A stretch of 64,000 nt of DNA from Antitrichia curtipendula (GCA_951230915.1 OX579635.1:36890001-36954000); one strand, 5' to 3'. Positions 45,915-58,243 are shown, counted from the first letter of the stretch. Notes: generated from the letters alone by a model not told the origin. Made by a program: numbers and translations.

Positions 45915-47275
45915 GTAGTCAAATGGTCCAGTGAGTTGAATGAACTAAGCTGCTCTGTAATGTCAATGTATGACTTCAACCATATCCATGTCTTTGCTTG
46001 GTGTCACAATTGTGAGTCCGTTGAGCATATTTTTGTTATAGCAGCACGTATGGCGGATGAATTTATTAACATTGAAGGAAGTATCCAACAACAATTTGCA
46101 GGTATGTTCTTGATTTCTCTTCCATTTGTTTTTTGTTTTCTTTCTAAAAAAATTTGGGCCTCTCAGGAAAGCTCACGTTTCCATGTATTTCTAATTGAGT
46201 TTGGTGTTGCTAGATAGGTTGGCAAATTTGATACTAGACTTCAATCACCTTAAAGATCCACTTTGTTTGAATGTGTTCTTTATTTGATTTTTGCTTGCAT
46301 TTCAATGTATTTTTGTTGTTGGTGTTTACTTTGTGCCTTACAATGCAACTCTAGATCGCTCTTGTGAATGTACAAGTTTTAGTTCCCTATTTTTTTAGTT
46401 AGGGTGGGGGGTCTTGTTTTAGTTCCCTATTTTTTTAGTTAGGGTGGAGATGGCTTGTTTTTTGTTGTTGTACAGGTTGTAATCGGGGGCTTATTGTTTT
46501 GTTTCAGTTTAAAGTGATTAGTTCCATTTGCAATTGTTGGCTTTCCTTCAGTTTGGAGAAGTGCATCTTCAGATTGGTGTAGCTTTGGTCCCTTGTTTTC
46601 TGAATCAATCTATTTTATTTCAAATGATCTTATGTGGTTTCGTCTTCTCGTGTGCAAAGGCTGCTTAATTCATGTCCGATGAGCTGGATAAAAAATTCTT
46701 GCAACAAGATGTATTGGATGCTTTGGGAATTATATATCTTCTAAACTAGCAACAAGAGGAGGCGGAAGTGACCTTCCCGTAGCACTTGGCAGTGCTCAAA
46801 AAGTTTTATTGTTGTGCCAAAATTGTAAGTGCTAGGATGACTTTGGGGGAAGACATGGACTTCTTTAGGGTGACGGAGATGTTGTCAAAGTCAAACTTGA
46901 CTACCAACAAGGCCTTTTCAAAATCATCATGAACGTCAATTACCAAGCCGCACGTGGACTACCTTTTGATACCAATCCTGTAATTAAATTATGGTGTACC
47001 TTTTTCCAGTCACGCTACTTGATGAAACTCATCTCAAAGTATTTCAAAGTGACTGAGATTGGCTATTGCATAGTGTAGGGCTCAATTGAAGATGAGAGAA
47101 CTTTTTCCATGTTAAAGTTCCTTAAGTCCTACCCAAAAATTGCCCTGGTAAACATTTACCTCTAGTTATCCACATGTTTAAGCAGAAGTACTTTTATTTG
47201 GATAATTTTCTATACAAAGAGGCCATTGATTTTTGGAAGAATACAATTAAGGTGGGATTGCATGGATATGTCTAA
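45915..47275 (+). pseudogene. 5'-truncated, decayed hAT-like transposase copy
   Basis: Begins in mid-protein (VKWSSELNELSC aligns to MKWKPMSSDSGLSH of the copy at 40636) and continues GEHIFV-like, then CAG|GT at 46101, an intron to about 46670, then SDELDKKFLQQDVLDALGII, NPVIKLW and SIEDERTFSMLKFLKS. Stops interrupt the frame, for example in the YLLN-stop-QQEEAE region near 46747 and before GSIEDERT near 47077. The C-terminal MFKQKYF...FLYKEAI tail is present here though lost in the other copy. Two tandem copies of 'agttccctatttttttagtt' lie in its intron (about 46380-46445). Non-functional. Confidence 0.85.
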
Positions 47276-48011
47276 TTTGTGGCCGGTGTTGCATAATTTG
47301 TAATATTCTATCCTTCTACATGCCTAAATCTTTAGTTTTTATGAGATTATGCCAACTTTGGAACTCATTCAAAGTGTTTTCCTTGAAATTGAGTTCCCGG
47401 TTTGAGACGTTCTTCCTATACACACTTGAACAAATGGAGTGCAGGCATAATCGACTTATAGGAGCTTTCAACAACTTGTTTATGTTTTTAATTACACTAA
47501 CCTGTACTTCTTATGTGTTGTGTTTGTTTTGTAGTATGTGTAGAATACTAACACTACTTTGGGGCAATCTTAGAAGGATTCAGTTCCCTTGTTAGTGGTC
47601 ATGGTAGTTTTGAATAACATTCTTTTTTGAAGAAAATCATATAATAAATCTATTGAAATAAACATGCTTGTATGAGTATTTTTAAAGTGCACATTCCATT
47701 GGACTTGGTTGAAAATTGCTATTTTTTGCCATTTTGCCATTTTATTGTGGTACTTTGCAATTGGAGCCATTTGCATTGAATAAAAGTAGCCTTCAATCAT
47801 ACACCAAACTTTCCACATGAAGCAACTTGCACTTAACACCCTCAAAAAATAAAAAATGCCACCCTTTTCATACAATTTTAATTGCTTGCTTCCACCAACA
47901 AAATTAGGTGTCACACAGACATTGCCCTAGAGGGCACGGGTATAGCCATTGGCAAAAATTCTCTAGTAGGTTTAGGATTGTTGGTGCATGGTATGGATTG
48001 AGGATGTTCTT
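47276..48011. other. 3' flank of the second hAT copy
   Basis: Similarity to 43504-44025 ends near 47600 with the tRNA-like hairpin. Beyond that no feature is recognised until the next element. Confidence 0.5.
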
Positions 48012-49755
48012 AGGGCCACTTCACACTAAGATTTGGAGTCCATCAATTTCCACCAATTAGAAATCCAAGAATTCCTAAAATCTCAACCCCTCGATACTAC
48101 ATAGTAGACAACACTATCTAGAGGTTCTCACCTTCCAAATTGACAATATGACAGAAAATAACTACATGGTGACGGACTCTTGACCATAGGTTGGGCTAAC
48201 CAAAAATGACAATCTAATCCATGATCGAGAGTCCATCAAATATTTTTCCTAAAAAATCAGAATCTTTCCTTCTTCTCTTTCTTTGTTATTTGTTATTTGT
48301 TTTTTACAAGAACACTGCTTCAAGTTTTAGATTCTAAAAATATGCTTGTTTTTTACAAGAACATAATAATAAACTTGAGCAAAATTACTATTATTTTGTG
48401 GACAATAAAATTAGCAGAGAGCTTGTACCAGAAATATTCTCTATAAATGAAATTATTGATCCCACCCTCCCACTCTGAAAATTATCAAAAAGTTGTTTGT
48501 AAATCTATATGGATTTTGCGCTCAATATGTGTTAATGAGCAATAAGTCACCAAAATGATATGGCAAAACACCTCTCTCATGAGATGTTTAATTTCGTAAT
48601 TATATGAAGCCAAAGGTAGTTGAACTATGATCGTAGATCATTTGCCAAAGATTTTACTGTGTGACTAATGTTTTCAGCAGCATTGCATGGAATTACATAT
48701 AGAGGTTTACAAGCCATAATTAACAAGTAAAACTGAAAAGAATTGGGGTTTAGACATAATTGGCACCATAATAAGCTATTTGAATTGGAAGCTTAATGAA
48801 CCACAAATAGCCAAAAAACTACAAACATAATTGACAGTAGGGCCAATAAGGAAGCCTAATCTTTCAACAAACATAGTGATACTCATTAGAGGAAAAATTT
48901 TATTCCCTATTTTTTTCATGAGTCTAATCAATGTTTCAACTTCCTATCTTGGTTGTGAGTTCACTCAAAGCGTACTTAATAGAATCAATAATCAATAATC
49001 TGATGCAATGAATACTTATGGTGGATAACAACGGGAGTAAGAGGATTGAAAATATGGTAGCTTTTTCATCACAACGTCCTATTTACCACCACGTTTACAA
49101 AAGACCATTGGATTTGTTTAAGAAATATGTAGCTATGAAGGATTTTTTCTCCTAGTGAAAGTGATAACAAACGATGTAGGTTGCAAACATTTGTTGTTTC
49201 TTCACTGCCATTTCAATTTGTTGGCATGTTGTAGGATGGGCATAGGTGAGGTCTACACCCTCTAGGAGCGATTTTCAACAAGCTTCTAAGTTTTCTAAAC
49301 CATGACTCTCATGCTAAAGTAGTCTATTGTGCTTTGAATGTTATGTATTCTTTGACAATCTATGAGATTAGTTGAGGTACTTTGCTTGTGCAAAACTAAT
49401 ACAATTCTTTTGTCTTATCTTTATTGGATGACACACTTTGCATGAATAGAGATAATGTTATACTATCATGGCTTTATAATGGTTCTTGCAATAGGTATAT
49501 GAAGTTTTGGATTATAAAACATACTTATAGCTATGAAAAGCTATAAGCTAGTTGTCATAAAAAATCCTAATAAAGACTTGACTTTACAAGCTATGATATG
49601 TTCTAGAAGTCTAGAATTGATTAGATTGGTGCTTGTTACTGGGATGTTCCAAAAAAGTTTGTTATTTGTTATTTGTGGAGAAAAAAGGATAGAAGTCGAA
49701 CAATAGTTTGGATACAACCTCTCGACCTAGACGGCCATAGTGTGAAGTGGCCCTT
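48012..49755. mobile_element. 1.74-kb non-autonomous element, AGGGCCACTTCACACTA ends
   Basis: AGGGCCACTTCACACTA at the left is mirrored by TAGTGTGAAGTGGCCCT at the right, a perfect 17-bp inverted match. The interior is AT-rich with no open frame above 60 codons. Related ends occur at 33546, 53761 and 54220. Superfamily unresolved. Confidence 0.65.
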
Positions 49756-49979
49756 AGAAAATGGCACCAAGGATGAGAACCGGTATCAAATAAAATTAAA
49801 GGTAATAGAAATTCTGCAATCTTGAACACAACATAAAAATTTCTTTGATCAGCAGTGTATTGACGTCATGTGAGAACTTGATACGCAGGAGCCTTGCAAG
49901 CTGGGTCAGAAATGTGAAGATTCCACATGGCAATGATACAGTAACAATCTCAAACAGGACATGAAATCATCTAACCGAG

Positions 49980-50254
49980 TAAGGTAGGCACCCCAAAATG
50001 GCACCTAACCTTAAAGCGCCATCTACAGATTGTGTACATTTCCAAAATCAGTTATGTACCTATTTGGATGGAACGCTTTCAGAAACAAACTTTGACCCTT
50101 AATAACTTTTGCATATGATGTCCAAATGCCACGTTCTCTGGTGCGTTGGAACCTCGTTTCACTTGCCAATAAGAATATATGAAAATTTGACCAGTCTAAT
50201 AGTAGTAACTAGGCTCAGTAGCAAAAAGTGGCGGTTTTGGGTGTACCCACCTTA
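49980..50254. mobile_element. 275-bp inverted-repeat element, AGGTrGGyACmCC ends
   Basis: TAAGGTAGGCACCCCAAAAT at the left, and GGTTTTGGGTGTACCCACCTTA at the right, inverted with a few mismatches. TA-flanked. Non-coding. Confidence 0.7.
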
Positions 50255-51419
50255 AAGCCACCACATGTCTTCACTCTGACGTTCAGTAAGTTCACTGCCA
50301 ACTGCCAAGCTAGAAGATTCATATTCATTCTTATGATTCTGCCATACACAGCACCTGGTCAAAGACTACAAACAGTGTTTCCCCATGCTGACTAAGCTTT
50401 AAGCAAATTCTGACTGCGACCAACCTGGAGCAGACTGGGCATGATGGGCGCGAATTTCAAGAAATATCATGAATGCCAGATCTCAACAGTACTTAGCAGG
50501 AGTATCAGATTATTCTGATAAAAAGCATCTGCATGAAAAGCTAGTTATTCTGTAGGCACTGGACCTGCAGAGTCAGTGGGGACAAAAGCAATTGAAAAAA
50601 AATGCAAAACAGTTTCAAGGTTTGCTTGGTGCACCTCTCACAAGGCAATGATCAGGGAGTCAGGATTTCGAGTAATACGACATTCACTGAACACAAGAAA
50701 ACTTGACTTCTGTCAATCAATCAAAGACAGCCAAGCATCATGCAGTTCACAAATAAACACAAAACTATTAAAGTTTCCTGTTTGGCACATGCTAAAGTTG
50801 CACGCACACAGATTTCATGCAAGTAGAGCAATAAAAGACAAGGGAAATTCAGTGTAAAAGTCAGGCCACACTGAATGCAAATGTTTTTGGCAAGGAGGGA
50901 CATAATGTACATTTCTTCTTTGACCGTACATGAGGGAAAAAGATCTCAAAATTGGCATGAAATCCGTGGCGACGCATGGTGCTTGCTCACACCCAGCTAG
51001 CAAGTTAGTGACTCCTCAATCACAGTCTCCCTGTAACCTCTGCAATCACAGCAGCATAATATTAACGAACGGCAGCGAATTTTTTACCACGTGTAAGTTC
51101 CTACGAGCCTGCAATGACAACAAGCTCGGATCAACACGTGTGTTCTACGGGGTCCTTAACCCTAATTCTTTCCTCCGTCCGTCAGTCAGATGATCATCAC
51201 CGCACGAGATGTACACAAGAGAACACCACTGTTTAAAGATCGTCTTATCACTTGCATGTCTCAACTCTGAAGCTCGTTCAGCTGCTTTTCCAGGTATCAA
51301 TCCTCACCAAAACATCTAGCATCGATTGACCGCCCAAGCAGATCATCATCAGAGTAAGGAGATTAATAAATCGTCCGCTCCTGAGCATTCATAGAAACGC
51401 GACTATGTCCGCTCCCCTT
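50255..51419. other. 3' flank of the THEP1-like gene
   Basis: Moderate base composition. Open frames such as 50576-50857 lack recognisable domains. The part next to 51419 is probably the 3' untranslated region of the minus-strand gene. Confidence 0.45.
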
Positions 51420-52199
51420 TCACAGCAAAAACTCTGAGGACGTCTTCCTTCGCTTCTCCGCTGGCTCCTCCTCGCCCACCAGATGATGATGATGATCGGT
51501 TGTGGACAAGATATCCGTCGCCAAGATTTTCCGCAACGACTCCGAGGAGCCCGTGCTCCCCACCTGCAAGTCGATCGCGGCCCCCGCACTCGCCGCACTC
51601 CCGACAATATTCTGCAACAAATCCTCCACTTGCAACGCCGCCGCATCCCGATTGGACTTCGTTAAGGTTAGAATCGCGGTATCCGGCCGCTTCTTGATCG
51701 CCTCCACAAACGGCAGGTCATGTCCAAACCGACACGCAGGGAGCGACCCGAACACCGCCACTTGCGGTGAAGCCAGCAACGCCATGAGCGACTCCTTGAA
51801 CTCATTGCTCTGGAGCTCCATCCGCCCCACTTCGTCCACCACGTGCAACTTAATAGCTTTGCTCGGCGTCAACAACGGCAACACCGTCTTCTCGAATGCC
51901 TCCAATGCGAAATAGTATTTCCCGACCTTCGGACCACACCCCCGTCGCAACCGGGAGAGAGGCGCCCGCTCGCCAGCGAAAGTCTCCACGTCTAACCCTA
52001 TCTTCTCTCCCGTCTTGGGATTGCGAGCTTCCAGAGTGTAGAACCCCGCCACAGCGTCTTTAGGCAGCTTCTTCACGGCGTTCAAGACAAGAGAAGTCTT
52101 ACCAACGCCGGGTTGGCCCGTGACGAACACATTGATGGCGGAAGATGAAGGGGGCGGCTCAATCGCGGTCAGGTCCGCGTCCACCTCGGTGCCAACCAT
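51420..52199 (-). CDS. THEP1-family nucleoside triphosphatase (NTPCR-like)
   Basis: Single exon of 259 residues from ATG 52199; the frame upstream to 52238 opens with TTG and is not used. Walker A is TGQPGVGKTS (27-36). The family blocks follow: GFYTLEARNPKTGEKIGLDV, AGERAPLSR, a KVGKYYFALEAFE segment, Walker B LHVVDEVGRMEL, and FGSLPACRFGHDLPFVEAI. THEP1 enzymes hydrolyse nucleoside triphosphates in vitro; their physiological substrate is unknown. After the family core there is a variable tail with an Asp-His-His-His-His run and EEPAEKRRKTSS, which looks like a short basic nuclear-localisation motif. No transit peptide is evident. The intronless, GC-rich gene contrasts with its AT-rich flanks, but complete coding genes here are generally richer in GC. 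Confidence 0.93.
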   Translation of the reverse strand: MVGTEVDADLTAIEPPPSSSAINVFVTGQPGVGKTSLVLNAVKKLPKDAVAGFYTLEARNPKTGEKIGLDVETFAGERAPLSRLRRGCGPKVGKYYFALEAFEKTVLPLLTPSKAIKLHVVDEVGRMELQSNEFKESLMALLASPQVAVFGSLPACRFGHDLPFVEAIKKRPDTAILTLTKSNRDAAALQVEDLLQNIVGSAASAGAAIDLQVGSTGSSESLRKILATDILSTTDHHHHLVGEEEPAEKRRKTSSEFLL

Positions 52200-53760
52200 G
52201 ATCACGGGGACCACGAACAAGTGCACAGCACCATCCAAAACGGAGCCACAAGGTCAGAGAGACGGATGCGACGAGAGAGAGAGAGAGAATTGTAAAGAGG
52301 ACGAGGAGCAATTGGCCGAGCTCGAGACAGAGAGACGGCGATGGCGGAGAGAGTGAAGAAAGCTTGCGAGAGAGAGAAAGTGACCAGAGAATAGTTCGGG
52401 GGAAGGCGTGACTGCCGACCGACTAGAGCATTTGAGGACCACGGCTAGAAAAATGAAAATAGCAAAATTTTAATTAATTAATTAAATTAAATGGGCTATT
52501 TCATGAGAATGGAGTCTACAAAAGTGGTTGAGAGAAATGAATTTTTTTTTCCCGAGTATCAGATTTTGAATTTTCCATTGTTGTAGTGCTCAATTGAGGA
52601 CTCAAAATGTGGTATTCAACTAGAAAAAAATGGACACTGTTTTTTTCAAAATGAAACAAAGCATTTGACAGCCATTGCTAGAAATATGATATGTGCAAAA
52701 AATAGGGCTATTTATAGTATAGAAGAGTGGTTTTAAGAAAAATGAAGCTAATTATTTTAGAAATTCATGTTTTAGCTTTTCCACCTTTGCAATGTTTAAG
52801 GATTCATTAACCACTCCAAATTAGGGGGCAAATTTTTACGTTTATCCCCCATGGTTTCTTTCACATGGTGTAAAGACTACAAGAGCACATGAGCTATGGC
52901 CATGGCCACATTTGAGCTTGGTTCCCATTATTAAACAACACAAATTATTGTTGAATCTTGTTGGGAATCAAGAAAGGATTTTAGATTTATTTTTTCACAT
53001 GTATTTCTTAGACAATTGATGAATAAATTATAAATTTTTAGAATATTAAAAATAGATATATCCAAAGTCAACTATAAGCTCTCATGTTCAAAGGGCTTGC
53101 ATTATAAATAAGAATCTATGATTATGGAATAGTTTTGCAAAGAGATTACAAATATGTGCAATTACCTTAAAGAAATAGTCATTTTTTGAGCTTTAGAAGT
53201 CTACAATCTTGAGCAACTAACAACATATCATTAGAATCCCAAAATCCATATTTTAAATTTTAAATATTTTTCTTACATCTTTATACAAATATTGCATTAT
53301 ATTTTATATTTATTTGTCAAAATAAATGCATTTTCTATAGACAAAATTAGGATTTAAAATAAATAAATTATAAGATTATTATTTTATACCATTCAAAAAT
53401 TCTATTTAAAAAATATTAATTTTCTAAAATTTTGTCATTTATTGTTTAATTCATTTTTTTTTACCAAATCTACAATTACAGTGTCTATAGTACATTAGAT
53501 AAATCTTTTAAGTCTAACTGTGTTTATAATTTTTTTTTTTATAATTATGAGTGAGATTGGAAGCTGGAATTTGGTCTTGAGTTCATTCTACTTTTCGCTG
53601 TTTTAATTGATCATATAATTAAATATATGGAGGTGCAATTAGTCTAGAATGGTAGAATATACACCATTAATTATTAAATGCACATGTATATTTGTAGGAA
53701 ATCAAAAGAAAAATACGGTATATAATGATTTAAAAATCCCAAAGAATAAAATATTTAATT
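52200..53760. other. promoter side of the THEP1-like gene, then empty AT-rich DNA
   Basis: 52255-52440 contains GA-rich tracts (CT-rich on the gene's strand, as in many plant leaders). Beyond 52450 the sequence is very AT-rich with nothing recognised. Confidence 0.45.
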
Positions 53761-54443
53761 AGGGTTGCTTTACACTTAAGGTGAAGACACCGTAAACCGT
53801 CCTTGTACCTAATTCTGTCACTATGTACCAAGGGTGCACATTTTTGTAGTAAAAATGTATTCTGTTGGTATATGGTGACAAAATTGGGTACATAGACGAT
53901 TTAGGGTGTTTCCACCTTAGAGGCTGAGCCAATTTGTTGTGTCAGAGGCCAAGAGTCCTCACTTGTGATTAGACAAAATGTTGAAATCAGTCCCAATCCC
54001 TTTATACCTAGAGGCTGGGCAAATTTGGTGGAATGATTTTTTTATTCAACAGAGTCATAAATTGACATGGCTCGAGCTCACTGAATTAGGTGCACCAAAA
54101 ATGGAAGGCCAATTCTTCACCTCGGGGTCAATGTCAGGTTTCAATTTTAAATATTATTTTTTTCAACAAATCATATCCGTTGGATTTTGTACAATTAGTC
54201 TCAAGAGGAATTGACCCGGCCTCTAGGTGTAAAGTGGCCCTGAAAATTTCAGCCCTCTCTGTAGGTTTTATTGAATCGACCTAGCTTCTTGGCCTCAAGG
54301 CCTTTACATATGGTAGAATTGACCCCCATTATAATGTTATTCTAATGGGTGGTTGAGGCCGGCCTCTAGCCTGAAAAGGGCTGAAATTTTGTGCAATCAG
54401 CTTGAAGGAGAATTGGCCCGGCCTCTAGGTGTAAAGCGACCCT
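53761..54443. mobile_element. 683-bp element, AGGGTyGCTTTACAC ends, with internal duplication
   Basis: AGGGTTGCTTTACAC at the left and GTGTAAAGCGACCCT at the right. A direct copy of the right-end region ('cccggcctctaggtgtaaag') lies at 54216 as well as at 54417, so the 3' part was duplicated internally. The small foldback 53777-53919 sits immediately inside the left end. Confidence 0.6.
53777..53919. mobile_element. 143-bp fold-back element
   Basis: TAAGGTGAAGACACCGTAAA (then CCGTC) pairs with GACGATTTAGGGTGTTTCCA followed by CCTTA. Inner segments ('tgtacctaattctgtcac' / 'ggtgacaaaattgggtaca') also pair, so nearly the entire element can fold on itself. TA-flanked AGGT...ACCT like other elements here. 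Confidence 0.8.
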
Positions 54444-54527
54444 TAGTATACTAATGGAAAGAAAAAATTTTGCATTACAATATTAAATAGATGTACTTAA
54501 GAATCTTTTAGTTTCAAGATATTAAAA

Positions 54528-54573
<46 letters not shown>

Positions 54574-55038
54574 CAAGCAACAAAAAATTGACAAGGTAAA
54601 TATATCTATAATCATTGAAATATTAAGCACCAAGATATGCTATCAATCTTCTAAATTCTTTTAAATCAGTTGTTGGCAATTGAAAAAAGATCCCAAATTT
54701 TCTTAACTTATATTTTATAGCAAGAATTGTATAAATAACCTAAAAATTTCATAGTGTTGATGTAGATAAATACAAAATTGACTCTAGACATTCCAGTTCA
54801 AAAGATTACGTTTTAGGCAAGAACATAAATGGAATAGTTTTAGTAACAAGGTGGAAATTCAATGTACTTACCTTAGCCCTTAAGCGCTTCAAAGTCCATA
54901 TTTGGGATGATGAACAAAGTCCTTGGAGGTGAATTTTTGTCTAAAAAACTTCTCATCTTTCTACTATGCATAACAAGATGAAAGTTACAAGGAGTTGAAT
55001 TTTGTAGAAAATTGTAGAATCTTAAAAATAAATAAAGA
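54444..55038. other. intergenic with (AT)n
   Basis: Apart from the AT tract at 54535-54571, nothing is recognised. Confidence 0.6.
54535..54571. repeat. (TA)n microsatellite
   Basis: About 18 uninterrupted TA units. Confidence 0.98.
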
Positions 55039-55700
55039 TTAAACCTTAAATGCCCAAGGCCTTATTTGAGCTTCTCAAATTTGCTCAAAACTAAACAAAA
55101 AAATGAGTATTGATAAGTTTCATCAATTTAAAAAAATAAATTGTAACAATATTAATTCAAATTAAACATGTTAAACATCATATAGGAAAATAAATGTCAT
55201 TTATGGATTGAAAGTTTATAATGTTTGATCAAGAGAATGTTAACATTGTAAATATGATTTAAAGTCTTTCAATCTTCTTTTAATATGTCAAATCTAAAAT
55301 TGAAGTCTTGAAAAAAGTATAAAATAAAAAGACATAACATGAAGAACCTTAATCAAAATATGGCTTCTCAAATTTTATTCTATAATTTTTTAAATGAATT
55401 TTCAATGTGATTTTTTCCACATGATTGAGTGTATTTGGGGTTCACCTCAATGGCCTCAAACACCAAGAAATCAAGATTTGCCATAGACACTCTTGCACAA
55501 AATCTCTTGCACTTTTGCACAAAATTTTTAATAGAAGAATCATAAACAATGTTTTTCAAAATATGACTTTTGATTCTTAATGTAGACTTTAAAGGATATT
55601 GAGATTTTAGAATATATAAAAATTAGCACTTTGATAACACTTTATTTAACTTCAAAGTTTAGTCAACACCAAATTATGATGTTTTGGGCATTTAGGGTAA
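55039..55700. mobile_element. TTAA-flanked element, AAATGCCCAA family, copy 2
   Basis: TTAAACCTTAAATGCCCAAG at the left, TTTTGGGCATTTAGGGTAA at the right: inverted ends with a nearly intact TTAA on the left and TAAT on the right. Interior collinear with 26957-27734. About 660 bp, non-coding. Confidence 0.75.
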
Positions 55701-56020
55701 TAAAAAAGATTTCTTCTTTCTTTCATGCAATTTTGAAGCATGAATTCATTGCCATTGTCTTGATTGTAATAATATCCTTTAATTTTTTTAATTAAAATAT
55801 ATTTTATGTATAATATTCTATTTTGCTAATGTGTCACACTTTGAAGTTTAAATTTTTTAGTATCAAGGAGTAACCAAAATTAATGATTTAGAGCTGAAAT
55901 TTTTGTGGTCTATTCTACAGTAGGTGGGCATGTTTCTACCAAAGGTCATCTAAAAATACATAATTTTATGCCCTCTACATTCATGTAAATAGGGTTTTCT
56001 AGCACGCACCTATCAACATT
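55701..56020. other. intergenic, nothing recognised
   Basis: AT-rich sequence with no conserved motif. Confidence 0.6.
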
Positions 56021-56289
56021 CATTAGAAAAAAATTTAGGCCTCAGAGGGCCGCAAGTTTTAGATGACAACGGTGCAATTATAGTAAAAATTGACAAAAAA
56101 TTAATTAATTAATTTTTTGTTAGGGGATGATGTGTCACTATTAGTGACACATCAGTACCACATCAGATTGGCTATTTTTTATTTTTTACTTTATTTTTAA
56201 ATATTATTTTATTTTTCTGTATTTGCATTACGGTGGGGCTGAAAATGAAAAGTTAGCGGCCCTCCGCAGGGTTCAGATTTTTTCTAATG
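56021..56289. mobile_element. 269-bp inverted-repeat element, CATTAGAAAAAA ends
   Basis: CATTAGAAAAAAATTTAGGC at the left, and GGTTCAGATTTTTTCTAATG at the right, with GAGGGCCGC / GCGGCCCTC inside the ends: about 33-bp inverted repeats with several mismatches. A second perfect hairpin, GATGTGTCACT / AGTGACACATC, lies at about 56127-56151. Non-coding. Confidence 0.75.
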
Positions 56290-57208
56290 GAAGATGTATT
56301 CAAGATCATTCTCGTGGTAAAATCTATACAAATTGGATATGAATGCATTTAATATACAAAAGAATCAAGAATATTGCTATTCAAGTTTATAATTATAACT
56401 TGGTTTAAAAAATTAAATCCTTACAAGTCTCCGTTGAAGTTTGAAACAAACATCTAATAAAGCCTTCAACTTCACATATTCAAAGCTTTACCACCATATG
56501 TAGTCCACCTATTTGTAGTCTTCAAGTGCTATTGCTACAAATATCTACACCTATATAAGTAATCAAGTGTAAATCAAAGCTAAGCTTAAGAAACCTGAAA
56601 TATCCAATTCCTTCTAAGATAAAAACTAAGATACTTATTTAGATTCATTTTTAAACCTAAATCCTTTAAGGATTATTATATAGTCTAGATTAATTTTTGA
56701 AATTGTATTGTAAAATGAAACTTAGAAGAAGAATTTAATCATGAATCTCAACCAATATTTGTAAATTATAATCTATAGATCATATCCAAATGGTTAGATC
56801 ACTTGTATATAACCAGTTTTTTTAAAATAAAATTTGAAGCCAAATTTTATTTTTTTTGGTAAAAGCGATTGTAAATTGAATATTTATGATTTCTAGAAGA
56901 TTTTTTTTCCTTTAAGTTCAAAATGCTCCAAGTTCTAATCATAGTAATTTTTGAAGATTTTTATTCTATTTTTTTATTCAAGTTATTTTTGAAGGATTAT
57001 TTTTGAACTAAAAAAATTATTTTGGGAGGCTAAACCTACAAGTATCCTTTGAATTATTAAATATTTGCAAAGTCTTTAGAATCTATATTATACAAATGTT
57101 AAAGAACAAACACTAAAATCTTCAAAAAATGTATGGATGAAGGAAATGCATTTTTGTGTGCTTTGGATGAGTTTATCTTCATCCATTGCTCAAAATTTGA
57201 ATGTTGGT
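56290..57208. other. intergenic, nothing recognised
   Basis: AT-rich sequence without open frames or paired repeats that I can identify. Confidence 0.6.
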
Positions 57209-58243
57209 CTTTAAGGGATTAGTCGCTCCAAAGTTCATACAATGTTTTGTCCAAATAATTTTTCATTTGTCCAAAATAATAAAGATAACCTTCCTCCATG
57301 ACTAATTTTATAGAATTTGGGTAAAAAATATAATGACAAAATCTATAAACAAAAATGAACAAAAATTCAAAAAACAATTCAAGTGTTAATCCTTAATGAC
57401 CCAAGGGAGGGCACTTTCAAAACTACCAAGAACTTGAGTAATTTTTTTGCTCAATTTTTCTTGAGACTAAATATAATATAATGTAGGATTTTAAAGTTTA
57501 CATTGAGAGTGAGCACCTCAAAAAAATTCAGATTATTTAACCATACAGTTTAGTAGATATTTAATTTTAAAGTTTTATTTAGGTCAATGGAAATATAGGG
57601 CAACGCAATTTGAAGGAGCATATCTTAGTGAGAGTATTTTGAAATGATGAGTTTTTTGTGCTGAGTGAAAGACAAGAGAGGTGACAATGCTCATCTAAAC
57701 TTTCATATTATTCCAAGCATTTATTAACTTATGTTGAAGCTTGCAATAAAAAGGTTGGTTACTGGAATGAAACTAGTATTTGTAAGAAAAACAAGAATGG
57801 ACACATTGGTTGGTTGACTTTTCAGCCCATGCCCCAAAAAATGATTTAAGAACTACATTACATTACTCATCTTCAAAAAAATTCACAAGGCAGATTTTAC
57901 TCAAAATTTGATGAAACTATCACTTTAGGATTCATAAAGCTATCTATTTTCTGAAAATAATTTTTATTTTAAAAGATCTCAAAATTTGAGAATGAGAAGC
58001 CTCCAAAAGAGGGACAACAACCAGAAAATTGGTTGCTTGAGTCATTAAGGGTTAAAGGGGTTAATGTGGCTCCAAAATCTATATAATGTTTTGTCCAACT
58101 AGATGTTTTGTCCAAATAATTTTTCATTCATCAAAAGTATACTTATGGATAACCTTCCTTTAAAATAATTTGATGAAATTTGAGTAAAAAGTATAAAATG
58201 ACAAAAAGATATAAACAAAAATGATAAAAACAATTCAAGTGTT
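57209..58243. repeat. direct repeats (about 180 bp) flanking a TTAA element
   Basis: 57209-57388 ('gctccaaagttcatacaatg ... aacaattcaagtgtt') is repeated at 58068-58243 ('gctccaaaatctatataatg ... aacaattcaagtgtt') in the same orientation, with the element 57386-58055 between. The layout is a partial tandem duplication of about 855 bp. Confidence 0.8.
57386..58055. mobile_element. 670-bp TTAA-flanked element, CCTTAATGACyCAAG ends
   Basis: TTAATCCTTAATGACCCAAG at the left and CTTGAGTCATTAAGGGTTAA at the right: about 20-bp inverted ends with two or three mismatches, TTAA at both extremes. Different interior from the CCCCTAAA family. Non-coding. Confidence 0.8.

Noticed and set aside
51420..52199. 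Recent bacterial transfer of the intronless THEP1 gene
   Set aside because: THEP1 proteins are widespread in eukaryotes as well as prokaryotes, and lack of introns in a short gene is not evidence of transfer.
57209..58243. CRISPR-like or regularly spaced repeat array
   Set aside because: Only two long repeats flanking a transposon; no short regularly spaced repeats exist anywhere in this eukaryotic window.
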